DNA of 49,137 nucleotides from Oerskovia merdavium (GTDB lineage: Bacteria > Actinomycetota > Actinomycetes > Actinomycetales > Cellulomonadaceae). A model generated the notes under the pieces. It searched no databases and had not been told where the DNA came from. It saw nothing but the letters and a program-made list of their open reading frames with translations. Positions 42,548 through 49,137 of this stretch are shown here, piece after piece. How positions within the stretch are numbered: the stretch's first letter is position 1; each line of letters starts with the position of its first letter. Location: the NCBI RefSeq assembly GCF_014836755.1, contig NZ_JACSQF010000006.1, forward strand, positions 1 to 49,137. Direction: 5' to 3'. The translations under genes and the position numbers were made by a program.

Positions 42548-42786
42548 CGCGGCCCTGTGCCCCGCATGCCCGACCAGGTCGCCCGACGCGATCAGTCGCG
42601 CGAGCGGCGCCCGGCCGGGAGGACCGCGGTGCGCACCGCGTCCGTGACAGGACGGTCCTCCGGCAACCCTAGGTGGCGGTCTGGCGGCTCGCAGTCCGGA
42701 AGACCTCGACGGCGCCCCAGAGGCCGGCAGTGCACGAGGAGCGCACGGTGGACGGATCCACATCGGTTTCACCGAGGAGGCTCGAG

Positions 42787-43746
42787 ATGTATCTGCACGT
42801 GCAGCGACTGATCAACGACATCGTGGCGGACGAACCCGACCCGGCGGCCGCGAACGCCCTCCAGGAAGGCCTGGGCGGCCAGTTCGGCGAGATGCGGACG
42901 ATGATGCAGTACCTGTTCCAGAGCATCAACTTCCGCGGCCCGACGGGCAAGCCGTACCGGGACCTGCTCCAGGGGATCGGGACCGAGGAGATCAGCCACG
43001 TCGAGCTGATCGGCACGACGATCGCTCGACTCCTCGACGGTTCACCGCGCTACAACGGGAAGAAGACCGACCCTCTCGACACACCCGGAGGCGGCGGGAA
43101 GACGCCGCTCGACCTGGCCCTGGGGGAGGGCAACATCCATCACTACCTGGTCGCGGCTCAAGGTGCCCTGCCCGTCGACGCAGCCGGCAACCCGTGGAGC
43201 GGCAGCTACGTCTACAACTCGGGAAACCTCGTCCTGGACCTGCTCTACAACCTGATGCTCGAGTCCACGGGACGTCTGCAGAAGTGCCGGATCTACGAGA
43301 TGACCGACAACAAGACCGCTCGGTCGACGATCTCCTACCTGATCGTCAGGGACCAGGCGCACGAGAACGCCTACGCCCGGGCCCTCGAGACGCTGGGCGT
43401 CGACTGGGGCAAGCTGCTGCCCGTACCCAAGACGAACGCGGAGAAGTTCCCCGAGGTCAAGAAGCTCGTCGACCTGGGGCTCCAGTCCAAGCAGTACACG
43501 TTCGACCTCGAGGGCGCCTCGGAGGCCGGGCGCATCTTCCAGGGGATGTCGCCCGCGAACGACGGGACCGAGCTCGACGCGACCGAACAGGCCCCGCCCG
43601 GTATGCCGTCGACCATCGCCCGGGAACGGTACGAGGAGTTCTCTCCCGGTCTCGATCCCGAGCTCCTCGCGCTCATCCAGGCGACGGCCGACCTCGAGAT
43701 GGCCACGGCCGCCGAACCGCTGTTCGCACCGACGAGCAGAGGCTAG
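42787..43746 (+). CDS. Manganese (non-haem) catalase
   Basis: A 319-residue dimanganese catalase that converts hydrogen peroxide to water and oxygen in the cytosol. The four-helix ferritin-like core carries metal ligands in GEMRTMMQYLFQS, IGTEEISHVELIG and VRDQAHENAYARALE (Glu and His). The C-terminal extension (YTFDLEGASEAGRIFQG) is as in actinobacterial members. The ATG at 42787 has GAGGAGG 8 nt upstream; the longer frame starts in poorly conserved sequence. It lies 121 nt upstream of dps with no strong terminator between, so the two may be co-expressed. Confidence 0.94.
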   Translation: MYLHVQRLINDIVADEPDPAAANALQEGLGGQFGEMRTMMQYLFQSINFRGPTGKPYRDLLQGIGTEEISHVELIGTTIARLLDGSPRYNGKKTDPLDTPGGGGKTPLDLALGEGNIHHYLVAAQGALPVDAAGNPWSGSYVYNSGNLVLDLLYNLMLESTGRLQKCRIYEMTDNKTARSTISYLIVRDQAHENAYARALETLGVDWGKLLPVPKTNAEKFPEVKKLVDLGLQSKQYTFDLEGASEAGRIFQGMSPANDGTELDATEQAPPGMPSTIARERYEEFSPGLDPELLALIQATADLEMATAAEPLFAPTSRG

Positions 43747-43867
43747 CGCGGTGTGACGTGGCGCGTCTCACCACGGCTCACGCTGCGAGGCCTCTGCCAC
43801 GCGGCCACGATGGAGGAAGCGCACTGCGCTGAAGGAAGCTGAAGGAACGAGCATCGAGGAGGAATAC

Positions 43868-44446
43868 ATGGCTGTCCGCAAGGAGCTGCCCGAGTACACC
43901 GTTCCGTCGCTGACCCTGGAGGACGGGGGGAAGGTCGCCGCGATCCTGCAGGGGCGTCTCCACGCGCTCAACGATCTGGCGCTGACGCTCAAGCACATCC
44001 ACTGGAACGTGGTGGGACCGCACTTCATCGCGGTCCACGAGATGATCGACCCGCAGGTCGATGCCGTCCGCGGGATGGTGGACAGCACGGCCGAGCGCAT
44101 CGCCACGCTCGGCGTCCCGCCGCGCGGCACGCCGGGCGCGATCGTCGCCGAGCGCACCTGGGAGGACTACAGCCTGGGCCGTGCCTCGACGATCGCCCAT
44201 CTCGGTGCCCTCGACGAGGTCTACCAGGGCGTCATCGCCGACCACCGCCAGGCCGCCGCCGACACCGAGGACCTCGACACCGTGACCAACGACCTCCTGG
44301 TCGGTCACCTGCGCGACCTCGAGCTGTTCCACTGGTTCGTCCGCGCGCACCTCGAGTCCTCGGGCGGCGAGCTCTCGACCTCGGGTGCGACGACCGAGAC
44401 CGGTGCCGCTCGCAAGGCGGAGGCCGCAGCCAAGAAGGAAGCCTGA
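43868..44446 (+). CDS. dps: Dps family DNA-protecting ferritin
   Basis: A 192-residue Dps protein (usual size 150-200). The ferroxidase site residues are visible in HIHWNVVGPHFIAVHEMID (His) and VDAVRGMVDSTAERIATLG (Asp and Glu). The lysine/alanine-rich C-terminal tail (RKAEAAAKKEA) resembles the DNA-binding tail of mycobacterial Dps. The ATG at 43868 has GAGGAGG upstream. It stores iron using peroxide and protects DNA, complementing the neighbouring Mn-catalase. Confidence 0.95.
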   Translation: MAVRKELPEYTVPSLTLEDGGKVAAILQGRLHALNDLALTLKHIHWNVVGPHFIAVHEMIDPQVDAVRGMVDSTAERIATLGVPPRGTPGAIVAERTWEDYSLGRASTIAHLGALDEVYQGVIADHRQAAADTEDLDTVTNDLLVGHLRDLELFHWFVRAHLESSGGELSTSGATTETGAARKAEAAAKKEA

Positions 44447-44458
44447 CCGACGACTACC

Positions 44459-44492
44459 CGTCCCCCTGCTCGCAGCCGCGGGCAGGGGGACG
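44459..44492 (+). terminator. Hairpin terminator after dps
   Basis: CGTCCCCCTGC (44459-44469) pairs perfectly with GCAGGGGGACG (44482-44492) around a 12-nt loop, 13 nt after the dps stop. Confidence 0.8.
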
Positions 44493-44539
44493 CGTCGTTC
44501 CGGGATCCGAGCGGCGGCGACACGCGGCTCTGGAGAGGG

Positions 44540-44570
44540 TTGACGGATAGCGGTGTGTGAGCGCTAACAT
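44540..44570 (+). promoter_or_regulatory. Promoter with LacI-type operator, GH127 gene
   Basis: The operator TGTGAGCGCTAACA (44556-44569) overlaps a -10-like TAACAT (44565-44570). A TTGACG at 44540-44545 could be the -35, although its 19-bp spacing is long. The 17-nt core is identical to that at 14621-14637 upstream of the GH43 genes, so one LacI-family repressor probably controls both. Confidence 0.8.
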
Positions 44571-44671
44571 TCAGATCGAACCGGAGGGAGTCGACGTCGG
44601 CCGGGCCGGAGCGGGGATCAGTGCCCACCGAGCCAGGAGGCGAACCGAGCCTTTCGCCCGGGCAGCGCTTC

Positions 44672-44722
44672 CGCACGTCCGCGCCGACCGCACACCCGCA
44701 CGTCCGCGCCGACCGCACACCC
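44672..44722 (+). repeat. 25-bp tandem duplication in the GH127 leader
   Basis: CGCACGTCCGCGCCGACCGC plus ACACC is repeated twice head to tail (period 25; 44672-44696 and 44697-44721). Two copies only, without the spacers of a CRISPR array. It appears to be a slippage or local duplication in the untranslated leader. Confidence 0.85.
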
Positions 44723-44899
44723 CACGGGTTGCACCATCCCGCTCGCGGGACCCGAACCATGTGCACGACCACTCCGTGCCACGGGGACGAGACCTCGTCT
44801 CACCCACCCCCGTGCGAGAGCGGTTGCCCCGCAACGTCCGGCCCGTCAGCTGTCGACGGGCCGGTTCCGAACACTGTCGTTCGAACGGAAGAGAGCACG

Positions 44900-47800
44900 A
44901 TGAGCACGCACAGAGAAGCGGTCGTCACGCGCCGACCGAGACCGCACCCGGGAGCACGCGCCGTCGCGGCGCTCCTCGGGGCCGCACTGGTCCTCACGGG
45001 CTGGGCGCCCGTCGCCGCAGCCGCCGACGCGGGCCTGCCCGCCCCGGTCCTGGACCTGCGCTTCGAGGGTGACCTGGCCGACGCCTCGTCGGCGGCGCAC
45101 CCGGTCACGGTCAAGGGGCACGCGGGATCGACGACGACCAACCTGGGCTGGGTCCCGGGGGTCGCCGAGGGTTCGCAGGCCGTCGAGCTGGGAGGCAGCA
45201 CGTTCCTCGACCTGGGCGCGTCGACCGACCTGCAGCCCGAGGACCTGACGCTGTCGTTCTGGCTGCGCCCCAGCGGGAAGATGACCGGTGAGCAGGTCGT
45301 GAGCTGGAACAAGGGCGCGTACAACTCGGACGGCTGGTACCTGTCCTCCGAGTCGGACACGTCGCCGCTCGCGCTGTCGGTCGGCCCGGCGTCGGGCCAG
45401 CCCTACAAGGTCCGGGTGGCCTCGGCGGACCGTGCGTCGTTCCTCCCCGCGGACGAGTGGACGCACCTCGTGGTCACGTACGACGCGGCGACCAAGGACG
45501 TGGCCTTCTACCGCAACGGTGAGCAGGTCCCGGCGACCGTCGCGAGCCCGATCGGCTCGGGTGGCGCAACCGGCGTCCTGGGCTCGTCGCCCACGCTGCC
45601 CAAGACCATCGGGTTCAACGGCCCGTCCTACAACGGCTCCTACCTGCGGGCGGGGCTCGACGAGTACCGCCTGTACGACGGCGTCGCGTCGCTCGCCGAC
45701 GTCGTCGGGCTCTACGAGGAGTCCGGCCGGGTGATCGACCGCGAGGCCGTCGCGCAGGCGGACGCCGACGGGCTCACGCTGCCCGAGCGGGTCACGGTCG
45801 CGCTGATCCTGTCGGCCAAGGGCTCGCGCGGCTCGGCCGTCACCTGGGCGTCGTCGGCCCCGGACGTCGTCGCGACCGACGGCACCGTGAACCGGCCCGC
45901 CGAGGGTGAGGACGACGCCGAGGTCACGCTCACCGCGACCGCACGCTACCTCGACGGCAAGCCGGTCACGCGCGAGTTCCACGTGGTCGTCCCGGCGCTG
46001 GTGTCGATGGACCCGCTCGAGAACAGCGGCCTGCCCACGGTCCTGCTGTCGGACGACTTCCTGAACAACGCCGCGTCCAAGGAGCAGGACTACCTCCTGA
46101 GCCTGAGCTCGGAGAAGTTCCTCTACGAGTTCTACAAGGTCGCCGGCCTGGAGCCCACGACCCCGCAGGGTTACGGCGGCTGGGAGCGCAGCGACGCGGT
46201 GAACTTCCGCGGCCACGCTTTCGGGCACTACATGTCGGCCCTCGCGATGTCGTACTCGGGCACGCCCGACGGTGCGACCAGGGACGCGCTGTCGGCCGAG
46301 ATCGTCGCGGCCGTCGACGGCCTTGAGCGGGTGCAGGACGCCTACGGGGCGGCCCACCCGGGCAGCGCGGGCTACGTCTCCGCCTTCCGTGAGAGCGTCC
46401 TGGACCAGGTCCAGGGCACCGGGCCCTCCGACGAGAACGTGATCGTGCCCTGGTACAACCTGCACAAGGTGCTCGCGGGCCTGCTGGACGTCGCGGAGTA
46501 CGTCGACGGGCCCACGGGGGACAAGGCGCGCGAGGTCGCGACCGGGTTCGGCCTGTACGTGTCCGGCCGGGTCGCGAAGCTCCCGAGCACCGACGTGCTG
46601 CTGCGCACCGAGTACGGCGGCATGAACGAGGCGCTCTACGAGCTGTTCGACCTCACCGGCGACGTCCGCATCAAGGACGCCGCCGAGGCCTTCGACGAGG
46701 TGACCCTCTTCCGGCAGCTCGCGTCGGGCCAGGACGTCCTGGCGGGCAAGCACGCCAACACGACGATCCCCAAGCTCATCGGTGCGCTCAAGCGCTACAC
46801 GGTGTTCACGCAGAACCCCGAGTACTACGACCTGCTGACCCCGCAGGAGAAGGAGGAACTGCCGATGTACCTCGCGGCGGCCGAGAACTTCTTCGACATC
46901 GTGGTCGAGCACCACACGTACGTGACCGGTGCCAACAGCCAGTCGGAGCACTTCCACGCGGCCGACTCGTTGTTCGACCGGGCTGCGAACCAGGGGACGC
47001 ACGCCAACGCGGAGACGTCCGAGACCTGCAACGAGTACAACATGCTCAAGCTGTCGCGCGAGCTCTTCCGGCTGAGCAAGGACGTGCGGTACGCGGACTA
47101 CTACGAGAACACGTTCATCAACACGATCCTCGCCTCGCAGAACCCCGAGACGGGCACCACGACGTACTTCAACCCCATGGCGCCCGGGTACCACAAGGTG
47201 TTCAACCTGCCCTTCACCGAGTTCTGGTGCTGCACCGGGACCGGCATGGAGAACTTCTCCAAGCTGGGCGACTCGATCTACTTCACGGGGCAGGGATCGG
47301 TCTACGTCAACATGTTCTTCAGCTCGACGTTCGAGCACGCGGAGCAGAACCTGGTGCTGACCCAGTCCGCGAACCTCCCCAACGAGGACACGGTCCGGTT
47401 CACGGTCGGTGCGCTCGACGGCGGAGCGGTCGCCGAGAGCACCACGCTGCGCCTGCGCGTGCCCGACTGGATCGCGGGCGAGCCGGCCGTGACCGTCAAC
47501 GGCGCCACGGTCACCCCGACCGTCTCGCGCGGCTACGTGGTCCTGGCCGACGTCCGGGCGGGTGACGAGATCGCGTACACGATGCCGCTCGACGTCACGC
47601 TGCACAGCACGGCCGACAACGAGAGCTTCGTGGCCTTCAAGTACGGTCCCGTGGTGCTCAGCGCGGGGCTCGGCACCCGGGACCAGGGCGGCTCGGTGGG
47701 CACCGGGATCCTGGTGCGCATCTCGACGTTCGACCCGGACGCGCAGACGACCATCACCACGGAGGGCATGGACGCGGCCACGTGGAAGGAGCATCTCGCG

Positions 47801-49099
47801 GAGAACGTCGTGCGCATCGAGGACTCGGCCGCGGGCGACGTGCAGTTCGTGCTGAAGAACACCTCGGACGCGGGCGACCTGGTGTACGCCCCGCACACCT
47901 CGCGCTGGAACGAGCGCTACGGCATCTACATGAACCTCGAGGAGCCCGACGGCCAGGCCGCGCAGGACCGGATCCTGCGGGCCAAGCAGGAGGAACGTGC
48001 GAAGGACCTGACGATCGACAGCCTCACGAGCTTCGACAACAACAACTTCGAGAACGCGAAGAACCTGCGCTCGAGCTCGTCGGGCGTCGGGGTGTTCGCG
48101 GGACGCCAGTACCGTGACGCCCAGGCGGGCGGGTGGTTCAGCTACGACCTGGAGATCGACCCGGGCTCGGACAAGAACTACCTGGGTGCGACGTTCTACT
48201 CGGGCGACCGCGGGCGCAGCTTTGACGTGTACGTCGACGACGTGCGGCTCAAGACCGTCACCGTGACCGACAAGGCGGAGAACAAGGACGAGCAGGGCTT
48301 CTACGTCGACTCGACCGAGATCCCGGCCCGGTTCCTCGAGCTCGGCCCGGACACCCGCTACAAGAAGGACAGCAGCGGGAACCTCGTCCTGGACGAGGAC
48401 GGTCAGAAGATCCCCGTCGTCACGGTCCGCTTCCAGTCGACGGGCGGGCTCGTGGGCGGGTTGTTCGGGGTCAGGACGGACCGCTCGGCGGTGTTCGACA
48501 GCATCCCGGAGCTCTCGGGACTCTCGTTCGACACGGGCGTCCTCGCCCCGGAGTTCTCGCCCGCGCACGCGGGCTACGAGCTCCGGGTCGCGCCGGGGAC
48601 GACCGCGGTCACGCTCGACGCCGACCCGCACGTGGCGAGCGGCCTGGTCAGGGTCGACGGGATCCTGGTCGACGACACGATCGGGCGCCGGGTCGCGCTC
48701 GCCCCTGACGGCGGTCCGACGACGGTCGAGATCACGGCGGTCGCGCAGGACCACACGACGTCGACGACCTACACCGTGACGATCGTCGCGGCCGACGCCC
48801 CGGCCGAGACCGTCGAGATCGCCGTCGACGTCACGCCCCGCTGCGTCGCGGGCAAGGTCCAGCTCGCGGTGCGGGCCGTCAACGGTGAGGCCGTGCCGGT
48901 CGACGTGAAGATCACGACGGCGTCGGGCGTGAAGTCCTTCACCGGGGTGGCGCCGGGCAAGAGCGCGTCCCAGACGTTCGCCGTGCGGGCCTCGAGCCTG
49001 GCCGCGGGCAGCGTGACGGTGTCCGCGAGCGCGGTCCTCGACGGTGCTCCGGTGACGAGCGTGGTCGAGGTCGAGCACGACTCGCTCACCTGCGGCTGA
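44900..49099 (+). CDS. Secreted GH127 beta-L-arabinofuranosidase, multidomain
   Basis: A 1,399-residue exported enzyme. Signal peptide ~1-43; LamG/concanavalin-like carbohydrate-binding domain ~46-278; an atrophied bacterial Ig domain ~280-370; GH127 (DUF1680) catalytic domain ~371-1000; a DUF6805-like beta domain ~1034-1190; a cadherin-like Ig domain ~1200-1300; and the C-terminal tail shared with both GH43 enzymes (~1304-1399, with CVAGK and LTCG). The zinc/nucleophile set is present: Glu708 and Cys710 in SETCNEYNML, and Cys777-Cys778 in WCCTGTGMENF, matching the Glu/Cys/Cys/Cys ligands of HypBA1. The ATG follows GGAAGAGAG. It should release arabinose from beta-L-arabinofuranosides of plant glycoproteins or arabinans. 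Confidence 0.93.
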   Translation: MSTHREAVVTRRPRPHPGARAVAALLGAALVLTGWAPVAAAADAGLPAPVLDLRFEGDLADASSAAHPVTVKGHAGSTTTNLGWVPGVAEGSQAVELGGSTFLDLGASTDLQPEDLTLSFWLRPSGKMTGEQVVSWNKGAYNSDGWYLSSESDTSPLALSVGPASGQPYKVRVASADRASFLPADEWTHLVVTYDAATKDVAFYRNGEQVPATVASPIGSGGATGVLGSSPTLPKTIGFNGPSYNGSYLRAGLDEYRLYDGVASLADVVGLYEESGRVIDREAVAQADADGLTLPERVTVALILSAKGSRGSAVTWASSAPDVVATDGTVNRPAEGEDDAEVTLTATARYLDGKPVTREFHVVVPALVSMDPLENSGLPTVLLSDDFLNNAASKEQDYLLSLSSEKFLYEFYKVAGLEPTTPQGYGGWERSDAVNFRGHAFGHYMSALAMSYSGTPDGATRDALSAEIVAAVDGLERVQDAYGAAHPGSAGYVSAFRESVLDQVQGTGPSDENVIVPWYNLHKVLAGLLDVAEYVDGPTGDKAREVATGFGLYVSGRVAKLPSTDVLLRTEYGGMNEALYELFDLTGDVRIKDAAEAFDEVTLFRQLASGQDVLAGKHANTTIPKLIGALKRYTVFTQNPEYYDLLTPQEKEELPMYLAAAENFFDIVVEHHTYVTGANSQSEHFHAADSLFDRAANQGTHANAETSETCNEYNMLKLSRELFRLSKDVRYADYYENTFINTILASQNPETGTTTYFNPMAPGYHKVFNLPFTEFWCCTGTGMENFSKLGDSIYFTGQGSVYVNMFFSSTFEHAEQNLVLTQSANLPNEDTVRFTVGALDGGAVAESTTLRLRVPDWIAGEPAVTVNGATVTPTVSRGYVVLADVRAGDEIAYTMPLDVTLHSTADNESFVAFKYGPVVLSAGLGTRDQGGSVGTGILVRISTFDPDAQTTITTEGMDAATWKEHLAENVVRIEDSAAGDVQFVLKNTSDAGDLVYAPHTSRWNERYGIYMNLEEPDGQAAQDRILRAKQEERAKDLTIDSLTSFDNNNFENAKNLRSSSSGVGVFAGRQYRDAQAGGWFSYDLEIDPGSDKNYLGATFYSGDRGRSFDVYVDDVRLKTVTVTDKAENKDEQGFYVDSTEIPARFLELGPDTRYKKDSSGNLVLDEDGQKIPVVTVRFQSTGGLVGGLFGVRTDRSAVFDSIPELSGLSFDTGVLAPEFSPAHAGYELRVAPGTTAVTLDADPHVASGLVRVDGILVDDTIGRRVALAPDGGPTTVEITAVAQDHTTSTTYTVTIVAADAPAETVEIAVDVTPRCVAGKVQLAVRAVNGEAVPVDVKITTASGVKSFTGVAPGKSASQTFAVRASSLAAGSVTVSASAVLDGAPVTSVVEVEHDSLTCG

Positions 49100-49106
49100 C
49101 AGGTCG

Positions 49107-49137
<31 letters not shown>

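Larger units (their letters stand above)
44493..44899. other. Promoter and long 5' leader of the GH127 gene
   Basis: About 400 nt without a recognised gene. It contains a LacI-type operator/promoter (44540-44570), then a leader of about 320 nt with a 25-nt tandem duplication (44672-44722). A frame open through the leader continues into the GH127 gene, but its sequence is low-complexity and precedes the signal peptide, so it is not used. Confidence 0.6.

Noticed and set aside
44672-44722. Possible CRISPR repeats
   Set aside because: Only two head-to-tail copies without spacers and no cas genes in the window.
44621-44899. A 93-residue N-terminal extension of the GH127 protein
   Set aside because: It would bury the signal peptide behind low-complexity sequence encoded by the tandem repeat. 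ATG 44900 has GGAAGAGAG upstream.
44846-49078. A 1,410-codon open frame on the minus strand across the GH127 gene
   Set aside because: Its product is Arg/Val/His/Asp-rich low-complexity sequence without domains. It mirrors the codon bias of the real gene, whose plus-strand product has a signal peptide and a full active site.

Overview
This 49 kb window is very GC-rich chromosomal DNA. It carries many ATGA/GTGA gene overlaps, GTG starts, SHOCT, DUF6325 and AmaP-type genes, an actinobacterial-type ArsC and multi-domain secreted arabinan/xylan glycosidases. Together these point to an actinobacterium of the order Micrococcales, most likely the Cellulomonas/Oerskovia/Cellulosimicrobium neighbourhood (an inference from gene content; no marker gene is present). 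The right end is a run of 29 G, which looks like a contig end with a sequencing artefact.

Layout. 0.1-0.5 kb: decayed aldo/keto reductase fragment. 0.65-1.5 kb: tandem universal stress protein. 1.6-6.3 kb: arsenic resistance island with a solo ArsR, a divergent flavoprotein, an arsenate reductase, an ArsR-ArsC fusion and an Acr3 arsenite exporter. 6.5-7.9 kb: DUF1254/DUF1214 protein. 7.9-10.9 kb: two-component system whose kinase is frameshifted at a G7 tract and has a second membrane/kinase-like half. 11.1-12.5 kb: four-gene operon of small membrane/SHOCT proteins. 12.7-14.4 kb: aldo/keto reductase and divergent TetR with twin operators.

14.6-20.3 kb: two secreted GH43 enzymes behind a LacI-type operator. 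20.5-21.1 kb: TetR regulator. 21.35-22.65 kb: an in-frame chimera of the front of a LacI repressor and the back half of a MATE transporter. 22.7-25.7 kb: alpha/beta hydrolase divergent from a second two-component system. 25.7-27.1 kb: glycosyltransferase 2 and a membrane protein. 27.2-31.2 kb: divergent Asp23/Gls24 locus (ECF sigma plus one Gls24 protein leftward; seven overlapping genes rightward) around a perfect CRP/GlxR site. 31.3-31.9 kb: acetyltransferase broken by one stop codon.

31.9-33.6 kb: SigE-type ECF sigma and a membrane partner. 33.8-35.4 kb: ABC-F protein with a long leader containing an arginine-rich mini-ORF. 36.1-37.8 kb: YCII protein and a sigma factor that appears to start at CTG. 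37.9-39.5 kb: DHA2 MFS exporter. 39.5-42.5 kb: a minimal two-domain PEP-dikinase-like protein with a histidine phosphatase, divergent from two helix-turn-helix proteins. 42.8-44.4 kb: manganese catalase and Dps. 44.6-49.1 kb: a 1,399-residue secreted GH127 beta-L-arabinofuranosidase.

How it works together. The GH43 pair and the GH127 enzyme are 30 kb apart but share an identical 17-nt LacI-type operator/-10 block, and all three enzymes end in the same unnamed ~90-residue domain. This suggests one arabinose-polymer regulon with a common surface or substrate-targeting tail. The only LacI DNA-binding domain in the window is the one fused to MATE. The arsenic genes carry two similar ArsR-type operators, and several stress functions (USP, Asp23, Mn-catalase, Dps, ECF sigmas) surround them.
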